DNA of 64,000 nucleotides from JACMQX01 sp040385105 (GCA_040385105.1 JAZKHY010000045.1:1-64000); one strand, 5' to 3'; counted from the stretch's first letter, positions 24,969-34,105 are shown. Program-made: numbers and translations. Notes: generated by a model from the sequence alone, not told the origin.

Positions 24969-25994
24969 ATGGCTGAAATGCTGACGGGCGCCACCCGCTG
25001 CAAGGCAGGGCAGGTCTGGCGATGGCTGGGCCTGCTTTGCCTTTTGTCGTTTCTGGGCGGCTGCGCGCAGTTTGTGCCGCAGACCATCAGCCTGCGCGAG
25101 GCCTGGCCGCCCGAGGTGCCGCGCGCGCTGGAGCTGACGTCCGTCCCCTTCTTCCCGCAGAACGAGTACCAGTGCGGCCCGGCGGCGCTGGCCACCGTCA
25201 TGGGCTCGGCGGGCTCGAAGATACTGCCGGACAACCTGGTGGACGAGGTCTACCTGCCTGCACGGCGCGGCAGCCTGCAGGTCGAGATGCTGGCCGCGCC
25301 CCGGCGCCATGGCCTGGTCCCCTGGCAGCTGCCGGCCCGCTATGACGCGCTGCTGCGCGAGCTGGCCGCCGGCAACCCGGTGCTGGTGCTGCAGGACCTG
25401 GGCATCTGGCCGGTGACGAACTGGCACTACGCGGTCGTCGTCGGCTTTGACTATGAAACCGGCATGCTGTACCTGCGCTCGGGCGAGACCGAGCGGCAGA
25501 TGATGCCCTTCACGATTTTCGAGCTGACCTGGAAGCGTGGCGGCTACTGGGCCATGGTGGTCAACCGGCCGGGGAGCGTGCCCGCGTCCGCCACCGAAGC
25601 CAGCTACCTGCCGGCCATGATGGCGTTCGAGCGCACCGCCAGCCCCGCTGCATCGCGCGACGCGTGGGAGGCCTTCCTGGCCCGCTGGCCGGGCAACGCG
25701 TTTGCCAGTGTTGCATTGAGCAACAGGTATTACGCCGAGCGCAGGCTGCCGCTGGCGGAGTTTGTGCTGCGCCAGGCCGCCGCAAAGAATGCCGACTCGG
25801 CTGAAATCCTGAATAACCATGCGCAGGTGCTGTCTGACATGGGCCACAACGACGAGGCCCTCGCCGTCATCAACCGTGCGGCGGCCCTCAACGGCAACTT
25901 TGCCGCCGAGGTGGCCGACACGCGCGCCGGCATCCTCAGGCGCCTGAAGCCGGCCAACGCCAGTTCAGAAAAGCCCATGCCGCTAAACCAGTAA
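24969..25994 (+). CDS. PA2778-family lipoprotein cysteine peptidase with TPR repeats
   Basis: The 341-residue protein has a lipoprotein signal (LLSFLGGC, Cys32), then a C39-like peptidase domain with Cys69 in QCGPAALA and His153 in NWHYAVVVG. Its C-terminal third resembles TPR repeats (NNHAQVLSDMGHNDEALAVI). It is probably anchored in a membrane facing the periplasm. With the PA2779-like gene it forms a conserved pair, so the small protein may be a substrate or partner. The last 59 bases overlap the end of the convergent MFS gene. Confidence 0.85.
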   Translation: MAEMLTGATRCKAGQVWRWLGLLCLLSFLGGCAQFVPQTISLREAWPPEVPRALELTSVPFFPQNEYQCGPAALATVMGSAGSKILPDNLVDEVYLPARRGSLQVEMLAAPRRHGLVPWQLPARYDALLRELAAGNPVLVLQDLGIWPVTNWHYAVVVGFDYETGMLYLRSGETERQMMPFTIFELTWKRGGYWAMVVNRPGSVPASATEASYLPAMMAFERTASPAASRDAWEAFLARWPGNAFASVALSNRYYAERRLPLAEFVLRQAAAKNADSAEILNNHAQVLSDMGHNDEALAVINRAAALNGNFAAEVADTRAGILRRLKPANASSEKPMPLNQ

Positions 25995-27153
25995 GCATCA
26001 GCGCCATGGAGGTGAGCGCCAGGCCTGGGGCCGAGTGCATCACGAGCGGCGCCACAACGCCCGCGACGATCCCGTTCACCAGTGCTGCAGTGAATGCCTG
26101 CAGCGACGATGCCAGGCCGCGCCGCTCCGGGTGCAGGTCCAGCACCAGCAGGGTCACCACCGGCGTCATCAGCGACCAGCCGAACGAGAAGATGCCGATG
26201 GGCACGATGGCCCATGCCGCATGCGGCCTGAACATGAGGTTGGCCGCAACATTCACCACCGAGATCAGCAGCATCACCGTGAAGCCCAGCCGTATCTGGC
26301 GTGCGGGGGTGATCCGCCCGGCCAGCCGCCCGCTGGCCCAGGCGCCGCCCATCACGCCCGCCACCGTGACCACGAAGAACCAGAAGAACTGCGTCGGCGC
26401 CAGGCCCAGCAACTCGCCCAGGAAGGTGGGCGACGACAGCAGGTACAGGAACATGCCGTTGAACGGCACGGCGCTGGCCAGGGCCAGCAGCAGGAAGCGC
26501 GGGCTCAGGCCCAGCTGCGCATAGCCGGCCATCAGGTTGCGCGCATTGAAGGGCTGGCGGTATTCCTCATGCAGCGTCTCGGGCAGCATGCGGTGGATGG
26601 CCACCCACAGCGCCGCGCCCAGCAGCGTGAGGAACCAGAAGATGGAATGCCAGCCCGCATGCACGAACAGGAAGCCGCCGATGAGCGGCGCAATGGCGGG
26701 CGCCACACCGAAATAGATGGTCACCTGGCTCATCATCTTCTGGGCCTGCGCGGGCGGGTACAGGTCGCGGATGACGGCGCGCGAGACCACGATGCCCGCG
26801 CCCGCCGACAGGCCCTGCAGCGCCCGGAAGAACACCAGCTGCCCGATGTCGGCAGCCAGCGCGCAGCCGGCGCAGGCCAGCGTGAACACCGCAATGCCCC
26901 AGAGCACGACGGGCCGCCTGCCGAAGCTGTCGGCCAGCGCGCCGTGGAACAGGTTCATGAAGGCAAAGCCGAAGAAGTAGGCCGACAGCGTCTGCTGCAT
27001 CATCGCCGGCGTGGCGTTGAGCGAGGCCGCAATGCCCGCGAACGCAGGCAGGTAGGTGTCGATGGTGAAGGGCGCCAGCATCGCCAGCATGGCCAGCAGC
27101 AGCGCGAGGGCCCAGCGCGGGCCGCGCCAGGGGGAAGGGTCGGTGGGTGTCAT
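25936..27153 (-). CDS. Bcr/CflA-type MFS drug efflux transporter
   Basis: The 405-residue protein has twelve predicted membrane segments and the signature of the Bcr/CflA subfamily: FTIDTYLPAFAGIAASLNA and TLSAYFFGFA near the N-terminus, the loop motif GALADSFGRRPVVLWG and the antiporter-type segment RALQGLSAGAGIVVSRAVIRD. These proton-driven exporters handle bicyclomycin, chloramphenicol or sulfonamides; the substrate here is unknown. The start at 27153 is 87 bases from the divergent histidine kinase. Its 3' end overlaps the peptidase gene by 59 bases. Confidence 0.9.
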   Translation of the reverse strand: MTPTDPSPWRGPRWALALLLAMLAMLAPFTIDTYLPAFAGIAASLNATPAMMQQTLSAYFFGFAFMNLFHGALADSFGRRPVVLWGIAVFTLACAGCALAADIGQLVFFRALQGLSAGAGIVVSRAVIRDLYPPAQAQKMMSQVTIYFGVAPAIAPLIGGFLFVHAGWHSIFWFLTLLGAALWVAIHRMLPETLHEEYRQPFNARNLMAGYAQLGLSPRFLLLALASAVPFNGMFLYLLSSPTFLGELLGLAPTQFFWFFVVTVAGVMGGAWASGRLAGRITPARQIRLGFTVMLLISVVNVAANLMFRPHAAWAIVPIGIFSFGWSLMTPVVTLLVLDLHPERRGLASSLQAFTAALVNGIVAGVVAPLVMHSAPGLALTSMALMLTGLAAWAFLNWRWPASGA

Positions 27154-27240
27154 GCGGCACCCAGTATGCCTTGGTGCCGCTTGCAGGGCTGGCCGTTTCC
27201 GGACATGCCGGCGGCAGGCGCGCGCGCTAGACTCGGGCGC

Positions 27241-28671
27241 ATGAATGCAGAAACAATGACTGCGCCGGCTGCGGCCTCCGAATCAGACTGGGTGGATGGC
27301 GAGCTGATCCGCAGCCTGATGGCCAATGCGCGGACCTCGCAGTACGCATCCCTGCTGCTGATACCCGTGGTGTTCGGCGTGCTGCTGCGCGACGTGCCGC
27401 TGTGGGAGCTGCTCGCATGGGTGGGTGTGGCCTTGCTGATCTCCAGCTACCGGCTCTGGTTCATGCTGCGTTACGGCACTGAAGTGGCCAAGGGCGAGAC
27501 GGCCGACCAGATCATGTTCATGCGGCGCTACGGCTTCACCTGGCCGCTGGGCGCCTGCGTCTGGGGACTCACGGCCACGCTGCATTTCGACCGGGCGCCC
27601 ATGGCTGATCAGTTCATCTGCTGGCTCATCCTGACCGGGCTGGCCATGTTCTCCATCAACACCTTCTCGGCGCACATCAAGACGATGGAGTCGTACCTGA
27701 ATGCCCTGGCGCTGACGCTTGTTGGCGTGATCGCCTGGCGTATCGCGACGCGCTACGGGTTCTCCGGGCCGGTGTACCACTACTGGCTGCTGGTGCTGGT
27801 GGTGATCTTCTGGCAGCTGCTGATCCAGGCCGGACGCAGGCTGCACAACACCCACAGGCGCAACTTCGAGCTGCAGTACCGCAACACCCAGCTGATCGAC
27901 TCCCTGACGCGGCAGACGCAGGCCGCGCTCGACGCGGTCGAGATCAAGAACCGGTTCCTGGCGAGCGCCGCGCACGACATCCGCCAGCCGGTGCATGCGC
28001 TGGGCCTGTATGCCGACTGGCTGGGCAGCGAGCCCGAGCTGGTGCGGGAGATTGCGCCGAAGATCGTGGAGTCCACCAAGGCAGTGAATGCGCTGTTTGA
28101 CTCGCTGTTCGACCTGGCCCGGCTGGACTCCGGCAAGATCCGGCTGAATGTCGAGCCGGTCAACATGCGCCAGCTGCTGCACGACCTGGAGCTGCAATAC
28201 CGGCCGGTTGCCGAGGCCAAGGGCCTGCAATTCCGGGTGCGCATCACGCCGGGGTCGGCCATGTCGGACTACATCCTGCTGCAGCGCACGCTGGGCAACC
28301 TGATCTCCAACGCCGTCAAGTACACCGCGCGCGGCAGTGTGCTGGTGGCCTCGCGCCGCAGGCAGGGGGGCATGTGCGTGGAGGTCTGGGACACCGGCAT
28401 GGGCATCGCGCCCGAATACCAGCGCGAGATCTTCCGGGAGTTCTACAAGGTGCCGACCCACACCGGCACGGAAGACGGCTTTGGCCTCGGCCTGTACATC
28501 GTGGCCCGGCTGTCAAACATCCTCGGGCATCCGCTGCGGATGGCGTCGCGCCCGGCGCGTGGCTCGATGTTCAGGCTGGTGCTGGACCCGACCGATCCGG
28601 AAGAAGCCGCCCGGCGGGCGGCCTCGTCGGTGGTGCAGATGTCCAGCATGCCGGCGGTGCCGCTGGACTAG
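27241..28671 (+). CDS. membrane sensor histidine kinase
   Basis: The 476-residue protein has about five or six N-terminal membrane helices (residues 35-195) without a large periplasmic loop, then a coiled-coil stretch and a kinase core. His245 in AAHDIRQPVHAL is the phosphoacceptor. LGNLISNAVKYT, VWDTGMGI and GFGLGLYIV are the N, G1 and G2 boxes. There is no receiver domain, so it depends on a separate regulator, most probably the NarL-type protein encoded tail-to-tail 19 bases away. The ATG has no Shine-Dalgarno sequence, and a TAGACT -10-like hexamer ends 7 bases before it, so a leaderless message is possible. Confidence 0.9.
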   Translation: MNAETMTAPAAASESDWVDGELIRSLMANARTSQYASLLLIPVVFGVLLRDVPLWELLAWVGVALLISSYRLWFMLRYGTEVAKGETADQIMFMRRYGFTWPLGACVWGLTATLHFDRAPMADQFICWLILTGLAMFSINTFSAHIKTMESYLNALALTLVGVIAWRIATRYGFSGPVYHYWLLVLVVIFWQLLIQAGRRLHNTHRRNFELQYRNTQLIDSLTRQTQAALDAVEIKNRFLASAAHDIRQPVHALGLYADWLGSEPELVREIAPKIVESTKAVNALFDSLFDLARLDSGKIRLNVEPVNMRQLLHDLELQYRPVAEAKGLQFRVRITPGSAMSDYILLQRTLGNLISNAVKYTARGSVLVASRRRQGGMCVEVWDTGMGIAPEYQREIFREFYKVPTHTGTEDGFGLGLYIVARLSNILGHPLRMASRPARGSMFRLVLDPTDPEEAARRAASSVVQMSSMPAVPLD

Positions 28672-28690
28672 CCGGGCGGGGGCCGGGAGG

Positions 28691-29284
28691 CTAGCTGGCG
28701 AGCATCCCGTGGGTGCGGGCGTAGTGGATGGTCTGCGTGCGGCTCTTCACACCCAGGCGGCGGAACAGGCGCCACAGATGGACCTTGACCGTGTGCTCGC
28801 TGATGCCCAACTCTTCGGCAATCTCGCGGTTGGACAAGCCGCGGTCCAGCATGATGATGAGCTGCTTCTGGCGCTTGGACAATTTGTTGTCGGTGGGGGC
28901 CAGCTCTTCAAAGCCGCTGTCGGCCACCAGCAGGGCGCGCAGGGCAGCGCCGATCTCGCTCGCGCCGGATGACTTCTCGATGTAGATGTCAGCGCCCGCT
29001 TCGATGCACTGCTCTTCGCTGTCGCTGGAGGGCGAGGCCGACAGGACGGCCAGCGGCGTGTTGGGGTAGCGGGTTTTCAGCTCGATGACGCCCGAAACAC
29101 CCATGGTGTCCGGCAGCTTCAGGTCCAGGCAGAACAGCTCGGGTGCGCCACGCGCCTTGACGGCTTCCTCCACGCCTCCCAGCCGGTCCAGCTCGACGAC
29201 CTCAGCACCCGCGCGCGTGCGGCGCAGCAGCATTACAACGGCCTCACGCATGAGGGGGTGGTCATCAATCACGTAAAAAGTCAT
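28691..29284 (-). CDS. NarL/LuxR-type response regulator
   Basis: The 197-residue protein has a receiver domain with Asp7, Asp8 and phosphoacceptor Asp54 (LFCLDLKLPDTMG), the conserved Ser in VLSASPS and Lys in YIEKSS, followed by a LuxR HTH (KLSKRQKQLIIMLDRGLSN and REIAEELGISEHTVKVHLW). It is convergent with the histidine kinase and is its probable partner. Because the two genes are convergent they are not co-transcribed, so kinase and regulator levels are set separately. A perfect 18-base palindrome lies about 100 bases upstream of its start. Confidence 0.9.
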   Translation of the reverse strand: MTFYVIDDHPLMREAVVMLLRRTRAGAEVVELDRLGGVEEAVKARGAPELFCLDLKLPDTMGVSGVIELKTRYPNTPLAVLSASPSSDSEEQCIEAGADIYIEKSSGASEIGAALRALLVADSGFEELAPTDNKLSKRQKQLIIMLDRGLSNREIAEELGISEHTVKVHLWRLFRRLGVKSRTQTIHYARTHGMLAS

Positions 29285-29381
29285 ATCGCGCAGTTCCTGT
29301 ATACAGTGTTCAAGGATAACCGTTTCCGGCCAAAAATGCCGTTATGCAAGCCCATGAGCCTATCAGACGCGAGGCAACGCG

Positions 29382-29399
29382 GCGTTTTAGGTAAAACGC
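29382..29399. promoter_or_regulatory. 18-base palindrome between trpS and the response regulator
   Basis: GCGTTTTA, GG, TAAAACGC forms an uninterrupted 8+2+8 inverted repeat in the 137-base gap between the end of trpS (29422) and the start of the response regulator (29284), both on the minus strand. A 2-base loop is too tight for an ordinary terminator hairpin, so an operator for a dimeric protein such as the response regulator is the better guess; it might also slow transcription leaving trpS. Confidence 0.35.
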
Positions 29400-29421
29400 G
29401 TTACCCCTCGCTGTGGCAGGG

Positions 29422-30636
29422 TCAGTAGTTCAGGCCCATGGCCGACCGCACGTCCTGCATCGTCTCGCGTGCCACGATGCGGGCCTTGTCGGTGCCGGCA
29501 TCCACGATGTCCCGTACGATCTTCGGATTGGATACATAGGGTTCGGCGCGGGCCAGCATCGGCTGCTGCTCCTTGAGGATGGCGTCGATGACCGGCTGCT
29601 TGCACTCCAGGCAGCCGATGCCCGCCGTACGGCAGCCGTTGGCCGCCCACTGCTTTGTCGGCTCGTCGGAATAAACGATGTGGAACTGCCAGACCGGGCA
29701 CTTGTCCGGGTCGCCCGGGTTCTCGCGCCGCGCGCGCGCCGGGTCGGTGGGCATGCGCCGCACCTTGGTCTCGATGGACGCTTTGTCCTCGCGCATGGCA
29801 ATCGAATTGTTGTAGCTCTTGCTCATCTTGGCGCCGTCCAGCCCCGGCAGCTTGCTGGCCTCGGTCAGTAGCACCTGCGGCTCGGTCAGCACCGACTTGC
29901 CGGTGCCCTTGAACCAGCTTTCAATGCGCTCGCGCTCCACCGGGCTCAGCGCCTCGTTGCTGTGGATGAAACCCAGCGCGCCTTCCAGTGCCTTGGTGTC
30001 GCCCTTTTCCTGCCAGGCCTTGCGCGATTTCTCCACGCGCTTGAGGCTCTCCTTTTCGAGCTTGGCCAGCGCCTGTCTGGCCAGCTCCTCGAAGTTGGCC
30101 TCGCGCCCGTACAGGTGGTTGAAGCGGCGCGCCGCCTCGCGCGTGAGCTCCACATGGCTGGCCTGGTCTTCACCCACCGGCACGTAGTTGGCGCGGTAGA
30201 TCAGGATGTCTGCCGCCTGCAGTAGCGGGTAGCCGAGGAAGCCGTAGGTGGACAGGTCCTTGTCTTTCAGCTTTTCCTGCTGGTCCTTGTAGGTGGGCAC
30301 GCGCTCGAGCCAGCCGATGGGCGTGCCCATGGCCAGCAGCGTGAACAGCTCGGCATGCTCGGGCAGCCGGCTTTGCAGGAAGATGGTGCACTGCGCAGGG
30401 TCCAGGCCTGCGGCCAGCCAGTCGATCACCATCTCGTAGACGTTCTTCTCGATGACCTCGCGGCTTTCATAGTGCGTGGTCAGCGCATGCCAGTCGGCCA
30501 CGAAGTAGAAGCACTCCATGATGGACTGCAGCCGCACCCAGTTCTTCAGGGCGCCGTGGTAGTGGCCCAGGTGCAGCGCGCCGGTGGGGCGCATGCCGCT
30601 CAAAACCCGTTCTTTTTTTACAGTGGCGTCCGTCAT
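29422..30636 (-). CDS. trpS: tryptophanyl-tRNA synthetase
   Basis: The 404-residue class I synthetase charges tRNA-Trp. The HIGH-type motif reads HLGHYHG and the KMSKS motif reads AKMSKSYNNSI. Compared with the roughly 335-residue enzyme of enterics it carries an insertion of about 70 residues (AKLEKESLKRVEKSRKAWQE and onward) before the KMSKS loop, a form common in betaproteobacteria. It follows the M50 protease gene by 13 bases on the minus strand, within a housekeeping run. Confidence 0.95.
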   Translation of the reverse strand: MTDATVKKERVLSGMRPTGALHLGHYHGALKNWVRLQSIMECFYFVADWHALTTHYESREVIEKNVYEMVIDWLAAGLDPAQCTIFLQSRLPEHAELFTLLAMGTPIGWLERVPTYKDQQEKLKDKDLSTYGFLGYPLLQAADILIYRANYVPVGEDQASHVELTREAARRFNHLYGREANFEELARQALAKLEKESLKRVEKSRKAWQEKGDTKALEGALGFIHSNEALSPVERERIESWFKGTGKSVLTEPQVLLTEASKLPGLDGAKMSKSYNNSIAMREDKASIETKVRRMPTDPARARRENPGDPDKCPVWQFHIVYSDEPTKQWAANGCRTAGIGCLECKQPVIDAILKEQQPMLARAEPYVSNPKIVRDIVDAGTDKARIVARETMQDVRSAMGLNY

Positions 30637-30649
30637 GTCAGTTCATCCG

Positions 30650-31318
30650 TCAGTTCACGAGCATGCCGAGCGGGCTCAGCACGATCTGCAGTAAATCATA
30701 GGTCAGCTTCATCAGCGGGCGCATCCACAGGGTGGTGATGACGCCGGCCAGCACCAGCCCCATCACGATGAAGAAGCCCCAGGGCTCGATGCGCGAGACG
30801 AGCACGGCCTGGCGGTACGGCAGCAGCCCCACCAGCACACGGCCGCCGTCGAGCGGCGGCAGGGGAAACAGGTTGAAGACGAACATCACCACATTCACCA
30901 GCATGCCGGCGCGGCACATCTCGATAAAGAAGCGCTCTGTCACGCCCATGCCGGCCAGCAGGTAGAGCAGGATGCCCCAGAGCAGCGCCTGGAGCAGGTT
31001 GGAGCCGGGGCCGGCCAGCGCCACCCAGACCATGTCGCGCTTGGGGTTGCGCAGGTTGCCGAAGTTCACCGGCACCGGCTTGGCATAGCCGAACAGGAAG
31101 GCGCCCGAGGTCGCAAAGTACAGCAGCGCCGGCATCAGGATGGTGCCGACGGGGTCGATGTGCTTGACGGGGTTGAGGGTGACGCGGCCGAGCTGCCAAG
31201 CGGTGTTGTCGCCGAAACGCCGTGCAATGTAGCCGTGCGCCGCCTCATGCAGGGTGATCGCGAAGATCACCGGGAGGGCGTAGATGGCGACTGTCTGGAT
31301 GAGGTTGTTGAAGTCCAC
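30650..31318 (-). CDS. site-2-protease family (M50) membrane metalloprotease
   Basis: The 222-residue integral membrane protein has the zinc motif HEAAH (His24, Glu25, His28) in its first helix and the second motif NLFPLPPLDGGRV near residue 150, with NPVKHIDPVGT between them. No PDZ domain is present, so it belongs to the compact M50 group. It may cut within membrane segments of unknown targets; a role in regulated proteolysis is family knowledge only. It lies between trpS and a 393-base intergenic stretch upstream. Confidence 0.9.
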   Translation of the reverse strand: MDFNNLIQTVAIYALPVIFAITLHEAAHGYIARRFGDNTAWQLGRVTLNPVKHIDPVGTILMPALLYFATSGAFLFGYAKPVPVNFGNLRNPKRDMVWVALAGPGSNLLQALLWGILLYLLAGMGVTERFFIEMCRAGMLVNVVMFVFNLFPLPPLDGGRVLVGLLPYRQAVLVSRIEPWGFFIVMGLVLAGVITTLWMRPLMKLTYDLLQIVLSPLGMLVN

Positions 31319-31711
31319 CGGGGTTATTGTCTCAGACTGTCATTGTGCAGCTTGTGCTGCGGCCGTTTCAACGGCAGCGCCTGCGGCGCTGAGCATAGGA
31401 GGCGCGCGTTCCGCGCTTAGTCTCGCGCATGTCTTGTAGCCTGCGGCGAGCGGTGTATGCGCCGTGCCGACCGACGTCACCCGCCGCCTGCGGCGGCTGC
31501 CCTGTGCTGCTCTGTCTTGCGGGCCACTGCGGAACTCGCTGCGTTCGCCTTCGGCTCTCTCCGCTCGGACAACCGCAGTGAGTCAGTTCACGAAGCGCGC
31601 TGCGCGCGCGCCCGCAAGCCATGCGCTGCTCGGCGGTGCCTCCACGGCCGGCCCGGCGCACACACCACTCACCGCGAGATGGGTGTTGCCTTTGGCGGTG
31701 CCGTCGTGGCG
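31319..31711. repeat. 393-base intergenic region with nested inverted repeats
   Basis: No convincing gene is present here. The stretch is rich in short hairpins: AGCGCCTGCGGCGCT, CCGCCGCCTGCGGCGG, and a nested pair in which CTTGCGGGC (31516-31524) matches GCCCGCAAG (31610-31618) and ACTGCGG (31526-31532) matches CCGCAGT (31573-31579). It lies between the M50 protease start and the 3' end of the YrdC gene. It resembles the structured intergenic repeats seen in betaproteobacterial genomes, but with one copy in view its status as a repeat is not proven. Confidence 0.4.
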
Positions 31712-32347
31712 TTACAGCCCGAGACGGGCCACATCGCCACCACCCTGGCGAACCACGACCGCGTCGTCCCCGGTCCCCATGGGTGTGAGGTCGATGACGG
31801 TGGTGGGCTCCAGCGGGCAGGCGCCGGCATCAATGACTGCGGCGATGACTTTCTCGAAGCGTGCGCGGATTTCTTCAGGGTCGTTCATCGGCTCGGTCTC
31901 GCCGGGCGCAATGAGCGTGGTGGCCAGCAGCGGGCCGTTGTGCAGGCCCAGCAGCTCTTGCAGCGTCTTGTGCCCCGGCACCCGCAGGCCGATGGTCTTG
32001 CGCTGCGGGTGGCTCAGGCGCCTGGGCACTTCCTTGGTGGCTTCGAGGATGAAGGTGTAGGGGCCCGGCGTGGCGGACTTGAGCAGCCGGTACTGCTTGT
32101 TGTCCACCCGCGCATAGTTGGCCAGTTCGCTGAGGTCGCGGCACAGCAGCGTCAGGTGGTGCTTGTCATCGACGCCGCGGATGCGCCGCAGGTTGTCGGC
32201 GGCGGCCTTGTCGTCAATGTGGCAGACCAGGGCATAGCTGGAGTCGGTGGGCACGGCCACGATGCCGCCGTTCTCCAGCAGGCCCACGGCCTGCTTGAGC
32301 AGCCGCAGCTGCGGGTTCTCGGGGTGGACTTCAAAATACTGGGCCAT
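31712..32347 (-). CDS. YrdC/Sua5-family threonylcarbamoyl-AMP synthase-like protein
   Basis: The 211-residue protein has the YrdC fold: VAVPTDSSYALVCH, the ATPGPYTFILEAT strand and TIGLRVPGH. Family members make threonylcarbamoyl-AMP for tRNA t6A modification; this longer YciO-like version may be a paralogue with a different substrate. The ATG at 32347 overlaps the stop of the EamA transporter by one base. A frame open upstream to 32623 is antisense-like filler within the transporter gene and was not used. Confidence 0.85.
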   Translation of the reverse strand: MAQYFEVHPENPQLRLLKQAVGLLENGGIVAVPTDSSYALVCHIDDKAAADNLRRIRGVDDKHHLTLLCRDLSELANYARVDNKQYRLLKSATPGPYTFILEATKEVPRRLSHPQRKTIGLRVPGHKTLQELLGLHNGPLLATTLIAPGETEPMNDPEEIRARFEKVIAAVIDAGACPLEPTTVIDLTPMGTGDDAVVVRQGGGDVARLGL

Positions 32348-33249
32348 CAGGACTCCACCGGCTCGACGCGCACGCGACTCTCGCGCACCGTCAGCCAGGC
32401 GCCGGCGGCGCCGCACACCGCAATCATGATGATGCCGATCATCGACAGGCGGTCCGGCACATGCGAGAACACGATCCAGCCGCCCAGCATCGCAAAGCCG
32501 ATCTGGCAATAGAGGAACGGCGTGAGCGTGGCGGCTGGCGCGCGCTGGTAGGCCAGGATCAGGAAGAAGTGGCCGACGGTGCCCATCACACCCATCATGA
32601 CCAGCGCGCCCCACAGCGTCCACGAGTCCAGCGTGACCCAGACGAAAGGCAGCGTCACGGTCACCACCAGCGCACCGACCCAGCCGGTGTAGAAGTGCAT
32701 GGTCACCGGGTCTTCCGTCTTGGCCAGCTTGCTTGTCAGCGTCTGGAACCAGGCATTGCAGGTCACGAGACCCAGGGGCAGCAGCATGGTCCAGTCAAAG
32801 TCGTCGGCGCCGGGGCGGATGATGACCATGGTGCCGGTGAAGCCGCCCGCCACCAGGGCCCAGCGCAGCAGCGAGACACGCTCTTTGAGCGCCGTCGCGG
32901 CCAGCAGCGTGATCACCAACGGCGTGATCATCACGATGGCGGTGAACTCGCCGACAGGCATGTACTTGAGGCTGAAGAAGGCAAACAGGCTGGTCAGCAG
33001 CAGCAGGACGCCGCGCAGGCACTGGTACTTGGGGTGCGCCGTCTTCAGCAGCGCGAGGCCGCGCACAGGCAGCACGGCCACGGTCGTTGCCACGGCCTGG
33101 AACATGTAGCGGAACCACAGCGCCATCAGCAGCGGCACGCTCAGGCTGATGTACTTGGTGGTGGTGTCAAGAACCGCGAAGCAGGCCACGGCGGCAATGG
33201 TCAATGCAATGCCCGCCAGGGCATTCGGGGAACGGCTCACGCGGGGCAC
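32347..33249 (-). CDS. EamA/DMT-family transporter
   Basis: The 300-residue protein has ten predicted membrane helices in two EamA repeats, for example LTIAAVACFAVLDTTTKYIS in the first and PLGLVTCNAWFQTLTSKLA at the start of the second. Substrate is unknown; relatives export amino acids or metabolites. Its stop overlaps the YrdC start by one base, and it begins one base after the end of the PHP phosphatase gene, so the three are translationally coupled. Confidence 0.88.
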   Translation of the reverse strand: MPRVSRSPNALAGIALTIAAVACFAVLDTTTKYISLSVPLLMALWFRYMFQAVATTVAVLPVRGLALLKTAHPKYQCLRGVLLLLTSLFAFFSLKYMPVGEFTAIVMITPLVITLLAATALKERVSLLRWALVAGGFTGTMVIIRPGADDFDWTMLLPLGLVTCNAWFQTLTSKLAKTEDPVTMHFYTGWVGALVVTVTLPFVWVTLDSWTLWGALVMMGVMGTVGHFFLILAYQRAPAATLTPFLYCQIGFAMLGGWIVFSHVPDRLSMIGIIMIAVCGAAGAWLTVRESRVRVEPVES

Positions 33250-33250
33250 C

Positions 33251-34105
33251 TCACTGGATACGGTCGGCCACGAGGTCCCAGACGGGGGTCAACTCGCCAG
33301 GCAGCAGGGGCAGCTTGCCCAGGTCGGTGTGGCTCTCGTCGGGGCTGTGGAAGTCGCTGCCGCGCGAGGCGGCCAGGCCGAACTCGCGGGCCATGTCGGC
33401 GTATTCCACATACTCGGCTGCCGTGTGGCTGCCGGTCACGACTTCGACCCCGCGCCCGCCGTGGGCCTTGAACTCGCTGAACAGCGCGTACTCTTCATTG
33501 GCGCTGAACTTGTAGCGGGCCGGGTGGGCGATGACCGCAATGCCGCCCGCGCCGGTGATCCAGTCCACCGAGTCCTTCAGCGAGGCCCAGCGGTGCGGCA
33601 CGTAGCCGGGCTTGCCTTCAATCAGGTATTTGCGGAAGACCTCGGACGTGTCCTTGCAGACGCCGGACTCCACCAGGAAGCGGGCAAAGTGCGTGCGCGA
33701 GATGAGCTCGGGGTTGCCGACAAACGTGAGCGCGCCTTCATAGGCGCCCTTGATGCCGACCTTGGCGAGCTGCTCCGACATTTCCATCGCCCGCTCACCG
33801 CGGCCGCCGCGTGTGCTGCGCAGGCCGTGCTTGAGGTTTTCGTCATCGGGGTCAAAGCCCAGGCCGACGATATGCACAGTCTGGCCGGCAAAGGTGATGG
33901 AGATCTCGACGCCGGTGAGGTATTTGAGGCCGTTGGCCTGCGCGGCCGCCATGGCCCTGTGCTGGCCGCCCACCTCGTCATGGTCAGTCAGCGCCCAGAG
34001 TTCAACATTGTTGGCCCTGGCGCGCGCAGCGAGTTCCTCCGGGGTCAGCGTGCCGTCGGAGACGACTGAATGGCAGTGGAGATCGGCGTTGAGGATGGTG
34101 GGCAC
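33251..34105 (-). CDS. PHP-domain phosphoesterase (3',5'-nucleoside bisphosphate phosphatase type)
   Basis: The 284-residue protein has the PHP metal motifs in order: DLHCHSVVSDGTL, ALTDHDEVGG, GVEIS, IAHPAR and GSDFHSPDESH. This matches the RnmA/TrpH-type phosphatase that removes the 3' phosphate from 3',5'-nucleoside bisphosphates and trims short RNA. It heads the minus-strand run of transporter, YrdC, M50 protease and trpS. Confidence 0.9.
   Translation of the reverse strand: MPTILNADLHCHSVVSDGTLTPEELAARARANNVELWALTDHDEVGGQHRAMAAAQANGLKYLTGVEISITFAGQTVHIVGLGFDPDDENLKHGLRSTRGGRGERAMEMSEQLAKVGIKGAYEGALTFVGNPELISRTHFARFLVESGVCKDTSEVFRKYLIEGKPGYVPHRWASLKDSVDWITGAGGIAVIAHPARYKFSANEEYALFSEFKAHGGRGVEVVTGSHTAAEYVEYADMAREFGLAASRGSDFHSPDESHTDLGKLPLLPGELTPVWDLVADRIQ

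Noticed and set aside
26035..28671. An 878-codon open frame joining the antisense of the MFS gene to the histidine kinase
   Set aside because: The first 400 codons are the complement of a clear membrane transporter and read as Arg/His/Gln-rich filler; the kinase begins at 27241.
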